Origin: Adiantum capillus-veneris
Lineage: Eukaryota; Streptophyta; Polypodiopsida; Polypodiales; Pteridaceae
DNA: 64,000 nucleotides
Direction of reading: 5' to 3'
Assembly: GCA_014529385.2 (NCBI GenBank)
Contig: CM043952.1
Coordinates: 55,342,619-55,406,618 of the forward strand
The notes under the pieces are model-generated. The model saw only the letters and a list, made by a program, of their open reading frames with translations, searched no databases and was not told the origin of the DNA. Below are positions 35,142 through 46,800 of the stretch, piece by piece (position 1 is the stretch's first letter; the number at the start of each line of letters is the position of its first letter). The translations under genes were made by a program, and so were the position numbers.

Positions 35142-35589
35142 CTTATTGTAGCCCACTTGTATCAAGCTTCTCAGTTCTCTATTGTATCCAATTGTCTATT
35201 CTATAGCCCACTTGTAACCAATTGGCCCTTGTATGGACCCTTGTATGTAAGTGCAAATATTTGAAATTGAATACTTGTTTTAAGACTCTGTTACAAAATC
35301 AAATCATTGGATGTTTGAAAAAGTTGCATTTCAATAACAAAATAAAGATCCTTTTAAATCATGTGATACAAAATAAGATCCTTGTAGGTCATGTGATACA
35401 AAATAAGATCCTCGCAGGGCATGTGTTACAAAATTGCCTTGAAGGATGTTTAAGGCACCAAATGTACAATGCCATCCAAGATGTCCTTGCACTGTAGCCT
35501 GTTTTCATTCCTTTTTGATACCTACAAAAACAGTCAAAGTTAAATAAAGAACCAATAAGAGAACAAGAGACTTTTAGGCATAATAGTTA

Positions 35590-36118
35590 CCTTTCTACCA
35601 TTTACTTGAAAGCAGAGTGTTGTGGGCAGTTCAATTTCATCATTTTGCAGGTCCAATCTCAATTGTTGTAAGCTACACATGCCTCTTATCTTTACAATTG
35701 ACAGATGCTCATTGTTTACCCATATATCAATGTCTTCTATTGGGCTGTAGTCCTCCATGTCTTGATCAAGTGGAGTTAGCTGACCACCAACATAGTGCCA
35801 TCTTCAGTAATAAAATGACATAATGAAGTTTTGTGTCCCTATCATGTATTTGCAAGCAATTGAGCCAGCTTGCACATAACAAGTGATTCCATTCACTGTT
35901 TTGGTGTTCCAACCCTCATCCACAAATTCAAGTACATTTGCTGAGTCTAAAGTCTTCACTGAAAACATTGTTCTAGATTTTCTGAGTCTAAAGTCTATAG
36001 AAACTACAATGGGCATGAATATAGAAATTCTACTCTGTCCATTTTGATCAGTCGTGTTGTAAGTGATAATGGCTTCAATGGAAGTTCTTGGTCGTTTTTA
36101 TCGTGATGAAGATTCCAT
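35590..36118 (-). pseudogene. Unit D: unrecognised short protein, probably spliced
   Basis: The minus strand opens with ATG at 36118 (MESSSR, then a stop at codon 7). The same frame continues from the ATG at 36016 for about 70 codons (MPIVVSIDFRLRKSRTMF). A second open part (about 35804-35590) follows (QDMEDYSPIEDIDIWVNNEH), ending at a donor-like AAG/GTAACT. I recognise no family. Composition and length suggest a small accessory protein. It converges with unit C and lies next to the right terminal repeat. Confidence 0.4.
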
Positions 36119-36444
36119 GGTGAAAAAAGAAATGAGCAGAGAAGTCTAGTCTGAGTTCAAGAGAAGAATAAGCAGAATGTGCAAAAAACGGTTCAAAACT
36201 GGAAAAGATCATGAGATATAATCCAAACGTTGTTTTATGATGGCAACGTGCAAAATGAAAACAATATAATATGAGAAGTACGTCTTTCTAAAAGCGACAG
36301 CTATTAAATGCCTTTGCACTTTTACTTGTTTACATTGCTATTTACCAGCTCAAAGTTGCGGTAAAGATAGACTATTTGCTTTTTTTGTGAGTTTTCAAAA
36401 ATAGAGGTTCCGTAACGGAAGCTCTTCAACCATTGGTTGAGACC

Positions 36445-36498
36445 ACTCTCTCTCTACACGCTAAAAGGCACAAAAATGACCTCAAAATTCCCCTAATG
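36445..36498 (-). repeat. Right terminal inverted repeat of the 7.5-kb element
   Basis: The inverted partner of 29001-29054. It ends in CCCCTAATG at 36498, next to Copia coding sequence. Confidence 0.85.
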
Positions 36499-37984
36499 TC
36501 TTCTTTAATGTGCAAACCATTTTCTCCGTACCTTTTACTTTATACCCCTTTGGTTGAAGCATGTAGATTTCCTCCTCTAAGTCACCGTGAGGGAATTCCG
36601 TATTTACATCCATTTGCTCGAGATTTAGATCATGAGCAGCCACAAGGCTTAAGACAAGCCTAATTGAGTTCATTTTTACAACAAGAGAAAATATTTCATT
36701 GAAGTCAATACCTTTCTTTTGAGAAAAAACTTTTACCACAAGCCTAGACTTGTACCTTTTCTTCCCACCTTCTTCTTCCTTCAGCTTGTACACCCATTTG
36801 TTTTGAAGTGCCTGCTTACCTTTATACAACTCAACCAACTCCCATGTTTGGTTGCGATGTAGTGAGTCCATCTCCACTTGCATGCTCTTCGTCCATTGTT
36901 CTTTGGATTCATGTTGCATAGCTTCTTCGTATGATTCCGGCTCTCCAGAATCTGAGATCAAGAGATGGTTGAAGGAAGGAACAAAACTTTCTAGAGGTCT
37001 ACTTGCTCTTGTAGATCTTCGGGGAATAGGTTGAGGCTCCTCATTTGGTTGACGTTGTTGCACATTGTCACCGTTTGCAGTCCTTGAGTCTTCACCGTCC
37101 TCAAGCTCCATGTACTCATCACATGTTTCTTTTGTTTGTTTTCTTTCCAAGTAATCTTTGTACATATTTTGTTCGTTAAAAATTACATCCCTACTCCTTA
37201 AGATTTTACCATCTTCAGGATTCCATAGGCGATACCCAAAGTCTCCTTCTCCATAGCCAATGAAGAAACGTTTTGGACTTTGCATCTAGCTTTGATCTTA
37301 GGCTTCTATCTATGTGCATGAAAGCCTCACACCCAAACACTTTGAGAAATGCATAATTCACCGGTTTACCTGTCCATGCCTCTTCTGGAACCCCTCCATC
37401 CAATGCCGTTGAGGGTGACCGATTGATTAAGTACACAGACGTACTTACAGCTTCCGCCCAAAGCTCAAGCGGTAGGCCTGCATGTAGCCGCATGCTTCGT
37501 GCTCGTTCCATGATTTTCCTGTTCATCCGTTCCGAAATCCCATTTTGTTGAGGTGTCCTTGGGGTTGTCCTTTGCCTCCGAATGCCATTGCTAGCACAAA
37601 AGCTTTCAAAAGAATATTCGCCTCCATTGTCGGATATGAAGCATTTAACCTTGGTACCTGTTTCATTTTCCACAAAGGCTTTCCACCTTTGAAATATGGA
37701 AAATACATCGGATTTATTCTTCATGACATAAACCCATGTTTTTCTACTCGCATCGTCTATGAATGTTACATAGTACATTGAGCCACCAAGTGATGGTGTA
37801 CTTGCAGGACCCCAAACATCAGAATGAACCAACTCAAGTTTTTTATTTTTTCTTTCATTTCCTGAGTTTTGAAATTTTGCCCTCTTTTGTTTACCATAAA
37901 CACAATCTTCACAGAACTCTAAGTCCACTTCTTTCAAACCTGGTAGAAGCTTTTTTGTTTGAAGGATTTACAAATGTTTAACCT

Positions 37985-38142
37985 TATGAGAAATTTAATC
38001 TTACAACCAAGGGTATTTTGGAAAATTTGAAGGGCATTTTGGAAATTTATGACAAATATTGGGGGTGTTTTGGGAATTTTTGAAATTTGAGGGGTATTTT
38101 GGGAATTTCCACAAATTAGAGGGGTATTTTGAACATTTTCCC
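37985..38142. mobile_element. MITE copy 2, right part
   Basis: Matches the right third of the 19372-19818 MITE (TTGGGGGTGTTTTGGGAATT, then CAAATTAGAGGGGTATTTTG) and ends TTTTCCC at 38142. It lies beyond the Copia that splits this MITE. Confidence 0.7.
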
Positions 38143-38148
38143 AATAGG

Positions 38149-38176
38149 AAAAACCCTAGTGGAAACAGTCTGCGCC
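38149..38176 (-). repeat. Inverted copy of the GGCGCAGACTGTTTCC terminus
   Basis: The minus strand from 38176 reads GGCGCAGACTGTTTCCACTA, like the left end at 25644. It may be the right end of an element starting at 26201 (outside MITE copy 2) or at 25644. Confidence 0.5.
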
Positions 38177-38379
38177 TGCAAAGAATACATTCTCATTAGT
38201 TGCCTTGGACCTCTACAATCCAAACTTCAATTGCCCATGTTTTTGGGTCTCAATTATCAAATCCATTGAGAGCTACTCTTTCTCCTGGGTGACCATGGAA
38301 TAAAATTTTTTATTGATCCTGTTTAGCAGAACTAGACTCACGAGTTGGGGAGGCAACTATCTATTTTTCACAAGAGTTG

Positions 38380-39250
38380 GGATGTTTGTGAGAAAGTCGC
38401 TCGGTTTTTTCTTTGCTCGAGAATGGTCGCTCGCCGTTTGGTAAGACTCATCTTTCTGCAAGTAATGCATTGAGTCACATATTCTTGTACTCCTTTTTCA
38501 TTGTAGGCCAAAAGAAATATGTTTCAATTGCATTCATTGTTGCCTAGATCCCTCTATGCCAAGCATATGGTGGAACAAGCGATTTATTCATGAACTTATC
38601 TCTTAAAATTTTAGTAACTCATAGCCGAGAGCCATAGAGAAGATAGTCATCTTGAACCACGTATGGTTCTTGCGTCCTCCCTAGTTCTATGGCAGACATA
38701 ACATCTCAAAAATTTGGTTCATTACCATACTCATTCACCATAGAGGTTAGATTGTTGTGAGAGGCTATTGACACAACATTGCATTGAGGTCTACATGAGA
38801 GTGCATCGGCTACTTGTGCCAGGAATGTGAGCAATGTGAAAACGAAATTGCAAAAGGAAATTTTCCCACCTCATTTGTTTGTCAAAAAGCTTGATTTGTA
38901 TCATGAAGTACATGAGACTCTAATGATCTCTTTGAATGATGAAGGGATTCCCAAGCAAGTTGTTTGTAAAAAAGCTTGATTTGTATCATGAAGTACATGA
39001 GACTCTGATGATCTCTTTGAATGATGAAGGTCTTCCCAAGTAATGCTTCCATGTATTCAAGGCATGTAAGATATCTAGACGCTTCATAGATTCCAAGAAT
39101 CATCTCATAAAATTGCAATTGGAAACTCTCATATGCTATGGCATGCCCTTCTTGAAGTAATACTACTCCAAGGAAATTATCACTTGCATCACAATGGATG
39201 TCAAATGGAGGTCTTCTAGTACTAAGGTAGGTTGAGACGTGAGTCTCTCT
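38380..39250 (-). mobile_element. Gypsy fossil: RNase H and integrase zinc-finger region
   Basis: The minus-strand reading gives a Gypsy RNase H part (LGKTFIIQRDHQSL, about 39.05-38.9 kb). Nearer 38.7-38.4 kb it gives an integrase H2C2-like zinc-binding part with a FFWPTMKKE-type segment. It is badly broken and old, with no LTR adjacent. Probably part of the same minus-strand Gypsy whose gag pieces lie at 41.9-42.6 and 57.7-59.2 kb. Confidence 0.6.
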
Positions 39251-39259
39251 TTAAGCTTA

Positions 39260-41925
39260 CTCAAGTATTTTCTCTCATTTTTAGTCCATATATACGTGAC
39301 GTTCTTCTGGGTCAAATCATGTCAATGGTCCTGCTATGGTCAAATCATTTGCAATGAACCTAACCTAGTCGAGGCCAAAATACCACAAGATGATGTGTCT
39401 ATCAATGTGACCAGGTTGCCCCACAACTACCCCCCCCCCTTGACAAACTTTCAATTGACCATAACCTGCCTTGATTGATGATCCAAAAGGACTGACATGC
39501 TCCACAACATGAACACTTTGTGTCTATCCACTCACACCATCTCTAGACACCCACCACCACTTTCCTTGTCCGTCAGGGATTTGCAAAATCCAACTTTGAA
39601 CTAGCGTCTCTTTCACCCTATAGTTCTATTTGAGGACCGGCTTCTAGAGCATCTTGAGCACTACATTCCGGGTCATTAACTGAGCACTTTGGTCACCTTG
39701 ACCTATCCACCCAAGTGGCCCATTTTGGAGCCTTCAATGGCCTTAAAAACCAACTTGAGCATACACTGCCTCTATCACCTGCCTACCCAGGTCTTCCATA
39801 CCCACTTTATCCGTTTTCTTTGCACCTATAGACACCCGTAGTCTAGCATTTCACACTTCCCCACTCTGACCAAATTTGGCTGCACCAACATGCAAGTGCA
39901 CCTCTTAGAGTAGAGTGCTACACATGCATGGAGAGAGGAGAGAGGAGAGATGAGAGAAGAGAAGAAGTACACAGAGCACTCGGTGCAATCTCTCCCCATG
40001 AAAGAGTGATCATTTTCCTTTTGTATATATTTATTTATAGGGTTCTTGAGTGCTCAAAATGAGCACAATTTATCCGTCTAGAAAATAAGTGACCATAGCT
40101 CATAAAGAGCTCTTTAATGATAAAATATCGATACACTTGCTATCTTTTCACGAAGTCCATAACTCACTTATGCTTTTGCCACTTGTCAACTTCAATGAAT
40201 AAATAGTTATCAATTTCCATTACATACCTCTCCATTAGGAAAGCAATTGTCCTCAATTGCTATGTTGTTAATATGCAAATCATGCTTTTTAAAAACAATG
40301 ATTAAAATTATGTGTGTCATAAACTTAAATAAATGAATTTTTCTTATGGCAGTCGTCATCCACATGCTACATATTCTAGTGTTCCATACCACAAGAATAA
40401 ACAATATATGTTATATCATCATGTATCAGGACATCATTAGTCACACTGATCGTTTAATAATGAATTCCCATTAAATTCAATTCCAGTTTTAGAAACATTG
40501 TCATTAACATTGAATCATCGTACACCTACATCAAATCCAATTCCAAATCACTTCCATTATATGCCACTCTAGCAGGCAGAAGTGGGACATGTCTGCAAAC
40601 TCTTAAGGGCGTCCTATTGATTGTATTTAAAGAGAAAAACATAGGGAGAGAGAGTGTCGGAGTCTAGAGATATACCAAGAGCCTTTTTTTTCAAAGAAGA
40701 GAGAGAAAGGAAGAGAGAGAGAAAGTGGGGAGGGGAAAAGGGATGTAAGCATGCTTATTTGTTGGGGAGGGGATAAATTTTTTTAACCTTAATCACAACA
40801 AGAGGAAGCTCTCAACGAATTGACTCGTCAAAATCAATTTTTCACTGAGCATCCAAGTTTCATTGTTGAGCCTGCAACAAGTGTCAAAATTTTATTGAAG
40901 TGTGCAGCACTGAGCTTGTGAGCAATCACAGGCTTGTGTCACAGACAATTTTCCATTTTTTACTTTTTTTTTAAAATGCCAAAATTAGCTAAAAAATTAG
41001 CCAAAACAAAAAAAAACTACCCAAAAATTCCAAAAAATTGATGGAAATATAAAACAGGTTCCCAAAAATATTCATAAACCTCACACTAATAATTTGCAAT
41101 TTTTACAAATTTCTAGGTGCACACATACAACCTTTGATCAAGTGAATTTTGCAAATTGAACACACAAATGTCGAATTGAGCATGACCATATTACGAATCA
41201 ATCATCACATTTGCAAAATCCTTAAGCAAACATTAATTTTCAGGGGTACACACAAGGGAAAATTAGTGCACACATAGCCTAAAAGTAGGTGTACACACTC
41301 TCAATTAGAGTGCCCACACACTTGATTTTAGTGCACAAAATTGCAATTGAATCATCCAAGCACATGATTAGCACATCAACAATGCAAAGTACCACATTAA
41401 ACCATCAATTTATGCACATTCAATTCTAGAAAAAAATTGGCACTACGACGACATGCAAGCGCACAAATCAAAAGCTCAAAATCACCAAATTTACAATGAC
41501 TATGCATACAGCACAAGACTTGCATCCAATGGCACCATCCAATTTTCCAATTGGTCGGTGTGTAGGCCAATTTCATCAATATTCCAAGCCCTAACCTTGC
41601 AATTTAAAATTAACAAATGGTTATGAGATATGCAAAAATCAGCCTTCTTAGAATGCAATCCAAGCCTCTAATTAGGCAAATATCAAATCATAAGAACCAA
41701 ATGTTAGTGAAATTAGTAGGAAAATAGTGTGTAAGTTAGCAAAAACTAGTGACATTAACAATGGGGATAGTGAGAAATTAGTGTGTGTAGACACACAACT
41801 AGCAAGATTTGGTATCAAAATTAGGGAAAACTGTGGAAATCCTTGGCTTGATGGCCATACCTCCCACATGCATTTCAATTTGTGTTAAATTTTACTCTAA
41901 ATGTAGGGCATTCATTAGTACTATG
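39260..41925. other. Region without a supported gene
   Basis: AT-rich, with short purine tracts near 39.93-39.97 and 40.64-40.74 kb. Open frames (39239-39478, 40210-40404, 41397-41878) show no domain. It may be untranslated or decayed retroelement sequence. Confidence 0.4.
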
Positions 41926-41929
41926 TGAA

Positions 41930-42593
41930 TCAAAGCAAAACTAAGCACCATTGTTTCTCCCTTCTTGGATACATATGATTCTTTTGTGGAACACGATTAT
42001 CTTTGAGGTTTTCTTGAATAGCCTTGGTTAGGTCAGCCAAAGTCATCTCAAATAGCTTTTGCTCTTTGACAATGGGTTTTATGGTCATCGACTCATGGCC
42101 AATTGCTTGCGAGCTAGTGGATCTTGGCTCAATAGACACTCTTTCTCCTGCAATCATTAAATTGTTTTCCAATTGGATTGCATTGGTGGTGATTGCTTCC
42201 CAAGTAGTGATACCTCTAATGACTAGGTCATTATAGATATCCTCATATTGTAGTCCCCTAATGAATCCCTCGTGCAATTTGTTATTGTTAAAATGCTCAT
42301 CTGAATTACACTAAGGGTTCAAATTCTTTAAGCAACTAATAAAGTCTCTCAGAGACTCACCTTCCTCCTGTTGGTCTTTCTCGAGTTGAGAGGCTACACC
42401 CCAAAGCACTCCCCTCTCGTATGTACTCTTTTATGAACAACCTCCTAAGAGTAGGATAGTGCGTGCGCTCTTCATTCCTTAGGGTTCTATACCAATCCCC
42501 TACCTTACCGCTTAGAGTCAAGATTAAAGCCTTGCACTTATGTAGTTTGTTGTGAGGCTCTTCCAAGGAATCACATACGTGTTCAAATAACTC
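41930..42593 (-). mobile_element. Gypsy fossil, gag region (interrupted by the chromovirus)
   Basis: The minus-strand reading shows a Retrotrans_gag-type segment (ALILTLSGKVGDWYRTL, then LRRLFIKEYI) and a following helical part (HEGFIRGLQYEDIYNDLVI). The element continues at 57687 on the far side of the inserted chromovirus. Broken; old. Confidence 0.7.
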
Positions 42594-43076
42594 TGTAAGG
42601 TTTCCAATTTATGAAAACCTTAGAAATTGTACAAAGCATGATAAAATTAACCTGGTTGTTAAGAAAACATTGTAGAATTATCCAACTATGACAAATATTG
42701 GTATTTTTGGAACCGTAACCGTGGCTCTACTATGGTTAGAACTTTTCAGAACAGAATTCCGATAAAATCTGGAAAAGTTACAGGCTATGAAAGGTTACAC
42801 TGTGAATTTAATTAGCTAAGTAAAATTGAAAGGTTTTAGTAATTATTACTGCAGACTTTTTATCCTAAAGTTCTAGAAACTGCAAATATTTCCAAAGTTA
42901 ATCATTAAAAGTAAAAAAAAAAATAGCAGAAATCGATTTTAGGAATCTAGGGGGCTGTGTGGGGCTGTGATGAACCTGCCCAAGCTGATTTTAGCAGCAG
43001 GTGGCTTTAGGGGGAAGGTAGGGGCTTGCTTGAGGTGCCAGTACCTGCCAAAACCAGCCCATGGGTCCTTAAAAAC

Positions 43077-43086
43077 TATAAATAGA
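43077..43086 (+). promoter_or_regulatory. TATA box in the 5' LTR
   Basis: CTATAAATAG followed by a C-rich tract (ACCCCCTTCTTC). The same motif is at 54245-54254 in the 3' LTR. Confidence 0.75.
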
Positions 43087-43539
43087 CCCCCTTCTTCACA
43101 TAAGAAATTAGACTCGGAGTCCTGGCAAATTCTCTCTCACCTAGAGAGATCTCTACTCAGAAGTCACTAAAGAGCAAAGATCTAGTTGGTTAATCCACGG
43201 TAATTACCACTAAACCTTTTTTAATTAACAGAATTATACTAATCTATTTATATTTTCTTAATTAATCTAATTAATTAAGAAGATTAAACTTATTTACACT
43301 CTAAAATTCTCTCCTAATTCTTAATTCTCTGCTAATTATTGAGATTAAGCTTAGGGATACTAATCTAACTAATTACTATATTATATTAGGATTCAAATTA
43401 ATCATTTTAACCATATATTAATAGTAGTTATACTAATTAAACTTAGATTAAGATAAGATAAGTATTAGAGCTGTGTTAGATTGTCAAGATGCTAGGAAAA
43501 TTATTTTTTAATTTTTTGAATAATTTTTATAATTATTTA

Positions 43540-44270
43540 AGCAAATAGCAAATTAAAATAAAAAGCTTTGAGATAATTTTTAGTAGTAAATACATCTTAA
43601 GAAACCCGTGGTAATTATCTTAACCACAGATAATTAGTCTAGCTAATTATCTCAGTAGAAAAACACTGGTTTTAAGAGAAAATTAAAGGGGGCAAATAGT
43701 AAATTAAGCTAAAAAGCTTTGAGATAATTTTTCAGAGGTAAAACACATCTTAAAAAACCCATGATAATTATGTAAACCACAGATAACTAGTTTAGCTAAC
43801 TATCTTAGTAGAAAAACACTATTTTTAAAGAAAAGTTAAAGGGGGGAAATAGGAAATTAATCTAAAAATCTTTGCGATAATTTTCAGAGGTAAAATACAT
43901 CTAAAAAAAAAAATGATAATTATCTTAACCACAAATAATTAGTTTAGCAAATTATCTCATTAGAAAAACACTATTTTTAAGAAAAAATTTAAAGTGAGAA
44001 AATAGAAAATTAATCTAGAAATTTTTGAGATAATTTGCAGAGGTAAAACACACCTTAAAAAAGCTGATATTTATCTTAACCACAAATAATTAGGTTAGCT
44101 AATTATCTCAGTAAACAAACTCTATTTTTAAGGGAAAAGTAAAGGGTGAAAATAGAAAATTAATCTAAAAAGCTTTACAATTAATTTTTAGAGGTAAAAT
44201 ACATCTTATAAAACCTGTGATAATTAACTGAACTACAGATAATTAGTTTAGCCAATTATCTTAGTAGAAT
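43540..44270 (+). repeat. About 151-bp tandem repeat array in the 5' LTR
   Basis: Units share AAAAGCTTTGAGATAATTTT, a GAGGTAAAACACATCTTA-like part, and AACCACAGATAATTAG. The CACT(A/G)TTTTTAAG landmark recurs at about 43665, 43818, 43969 and 44119. About five units. Confidence 0.85.
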
Positions 44271-45860
44271 TGGACCATAAATTTGGAAGAAAAATTTATA
44301 AATCAATTTATAAGTTAGCCAGAAAACTACTAGAGCTATAACATATCAAACTCCATTAGGGTAAATATCCCACCAGCAGATAGGTAACTCATAATTTACT
44401 AAGGCTAAAATAGGTTATTTTGGAACATAAATTAAAAGAGGAATTTAGTAAAATAACTCCAATAATTATACGATAAATATGGGAGAATATTAATAGTACC
44501 AGGAAGCTACATGAGAAATATATCATCCAAATATATCCTTATTTTTGGATAAAAGGAATAAAAGAGATAATTTATTTAATTCTCTAATTGATTAAGTATA
44601 CTTTTATAAAGGCTGCCCATATGGATCCAAAAAGAACCAGAGGAAATCCTCTTTCTGATGAAGAGGATACAATCCACAAAAGGAATAGAGCAACTCATGA
44701 CCATGAGGCTAGTTATAAGCCTACGGAGGAAAGTCTGCAGGCGCGTGTACAGTAGCAAATGGCTGACCAGTCACAAAGGTGGATTTCCATTTGTTCACTT
44801 AAGTCTTTAAATAGCTTAAAGTTCGTCTATAAGTTAACATTGCATACGTAAGAACTAGGAAGGATTAACAGGCCGTAAACGGCAGGTGACTTCCAAGAAA
44901 CCAGTGAGCAATGGTTGTAAATAGGAAAGAAATGATTGGGCTACGATTGATTGACCTAGGAAAGAAATGTTTGATCATCCTTAAGACAGCTTGTCTCAAG
45001 ACACCTCTGATTCCTGAGAATATTGTACTCTAGGTAATGAGTAATGATGGTGACTCCGCCATGGATGAGTTGGTTTCCTCAGTGCACGTGGAATCTTTAC
45101 CCCGTGCTTGTTTGTGCTTGTGGATATTACTTAGGATATCGAGTTTGTCCTAGAGGAACTGCCCGGTTGTATGGGCAACCGGTTGGCGTATGGGCGCCCG
45201 GACTTTGGGTGATAACTTTTTCCACTTCGGTTTTTAAATAAGGAATGGGTGCCATTTTTTTCACCCCTGTATAGGTGGTCTTGAGACAAGCCAGTACTGG
45301 TCAGAGTTACTCCAGATTGACAGTACCTTGTCTTAAGTCTAAAGACATCTGTTTGCTAAAAGAATGGTTTTAATACTGTTTTCAAGGGCTGTTTTAATGA
45401 AATTCGGCTATGAAAGATAAAAGAAATCATTATTTTAATTGTGACAAGAATGTGGTAGTAATTAAATAACAAAGCAACATGTGTGAGTGCAGGGTGAAGT
45501 AACTATCCATTCCCGTGCACTAAAAACGTCTAGAAACTTCTCCACTTGGAAGAGGAGTCCACCAGCAGTTGTGCCCTCACATATGTTAGGGGGAAAAAAG
45601 TGTTGGCTAAATAAACCTTAATCCGAATGATGGAAGTTATAGGGCCGGAATAGTTTTTTTTAATTCAACAAGTTGTCCCATTTCCACTGTGAGACAGGAC
45701 TAGGTCTCCTCTCTAGGGCTATAAACCTAAACCATTATTGATGGTAAAGGTATATTCCCTGGATTCTTCTTGTTTAGGGACTTAGATTTTATTAGGCCTA
45801 GAGACCTGTCAAGAATCCCATCCCGCTTTTTGGTGTCGGCGGGTTTGGGGATCTCACAAG

Positions 45861-45877
45861 TGGTATCAGAGCATGGT
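45861..45877 (+). other. Primer binding site (initiator tRNA-Met type)
   Basis: TGGTATCAGAGCATGG two bases after the LTR end. This is the usual plant LTR-retrotransposon primer site complementary to initiator methionine tRNA. Confidence 0.9.
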
Positions 45878-46800
45878 TTAACAAGGTCCTTACCCTAGGA
45901 TGAAAAGTTGACAAAATAGGCATGATAAGTCATTTTGCATTTTTAATTGTAATGTATTTTGAGATGAGAATTTCCCTATCAATACAGGAAAATGTCCGCC
46001 AAGCTTATCGGAATTTTATGATCTTCTAAATCATGTTTGAGGCTGCTTGCAACCCCAGAAAATTCTTATTTTGCAAGAGCATCATGCAATTATTAGACAA
46101 AATGTTTTCCCCTCCTCCTACATGGGAATCAGCTGGTCACAGTTTGGCGGAATTTTCCTGATTGATGCGGGATGGATAGAAGGATTGGCACTAAATTTGA
46201 AGAGACTCAAATGGGCAGAAACACTTCGAACCATCAAAGTTTTCTTTTTCAGTGGGACTGAAGATCGGGATCAGACTATTACTATAGATGCGGTAGAGGT
46301 GTCTCAGAATCATTGGGTATTTGATCAGGTAGCTAAAGGTAGGCCCTAAGTTTAGAGGACCAAAAGATGTTATATTTTTTTAACCCCTGTCAGACCTACC
46401 AGTGGTTAAGAAGATCTTGGTATAAAGAGTCCATTTTGTATATAGTATGAGTCCATCTTGTACATAGTATGAGTCAGTGATTGTATTAACTCTTGTATAT
46501 ACCATGGTTTTATGAGAATGACATGTTTGTGTAATTCAAATGGAATGATTATAGTAATTTTTGGGTTTCTGTTTCATTCAAAGTTATGAAAGTATATACA
46601 TAGACTATAAAAATTGCATGACAACACAAAATTACTTGTTATGACTAAAAGATCTTCATTAATTAAAAACTCGGGGTAATGCAAAAAGCCTTTACACTCC
46701 CACCCAAGAGAAGAAAATACTACTAAAATAGGCTCAACTCCCACCCAGGAGAAGAAACTACTACTAAAATAGGTTCAACTCCCAACCTTCAAGGGAGAGG
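45878..46800 (+). other. Chromovirus region between primer site and gag
   Basis: An open frame at 46047-46349 shows no recognised domain. Otherwise this is AT-rich leader sequence upstream of the gag remains. Confidence 0.5.

Larger units (their letters stand above)
29001..36498. mobile_element. 7.5-kb TIR DNA transposon carrying histone H3-like and Ulp1-like genes
   Basis: The left end CATTAGGGGAATTTTGAGGT (29001) is the inverted copy of the right end (minus strand from 36498: CATTAGGGGAATTTTGAGGT). Similarity continues through CA(C/T)TTTTGTGCC and a GTAGAGAGAGAG tract for roughly 50 bases. It sits inside the reverse transcriptase region of a Copia element. No direct target-site duplication is apparent. 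It contains at least four coding units: plus-strand unit A (29.48-30.56 kb), minus gene B (32.03-30.54 kb), plus H3-like/Ulp1-like unit C (33.07-35.14 kb) and minus unit D (36.12-35.59 kb). Units A and B converge, B and C diverge, and C and D converge. No DDE transposase, polymerase, integrase, capsid or packaging ATPase motif was recognised, so the superfamily is unknown. The ends resemble those of the 17170-18505 element. Confidence 0.8.
26891..37980 (-). mobile_element. TNT1/Tork-like Copia fossil, interrupted by a 7.5-kb TIR element
   Basis: Minus-strand Copia. The 3' LTR is 26891-27845, with a polypurine tract AAGTGGGAGAT next to it. RNase H and the C-terminal half of the reverse transcriptase lie at 27990-29000 (MLYVDDMLIA, TKHIEVRYH). 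The 7.5-kb TIR element occupies 29001-36498. The front of the reverse transcriptase and the linker lie at 36499-37215, and integrase at about 37215-37937 (DNGGEYSFESF, PQQNGISERMNRKIMERAR). Gag, protease and a 5' LTR were not found. The lineage call rests on similarity of the RNase H and integrase motifs to the TNT1 group. The coding pieces are well preserved with only a few breaks, so it is relatively young. Confidence 0.88.
42594..45858 (+). repeat. 5' LTR of the chromovirus
   Basis: It starts TGTAAGGTTTCC and ends GGGGATCTCACA, about 3.27 kb. It has a strong TATA box at 43077-43086. An array of about 151-bp units lies at about 43540-44270, and a short open frame beginning MDPKRTRGNPLSDEED near 44620. 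Most of the LTR lies downstream of the TATA box, so it would be transcribed leader (R/U5). Confidence 0.9.

Noticed and set aside
29001-36498. Polinton-like or virus-derived element, suggested by long inverted ends and a Ulp1-like protease
   Set aside because: No PolB, retroviral-type integrase, packaging ATPase or capsid signature is seen, and the size is small. Ulp1-like genes are ordinary cargo of plant DNA transposons.
45044-45241. 65-residue open frame in the 5' LTR
   Set aside because: The matching 3' LTR sequence does not preserve it convincingly. No domain.
45861-45877. Fragment of a tRNA gene
   Set aside because: It is a primer binding site (complement of the tRNA 3' end) directly after an LTR.
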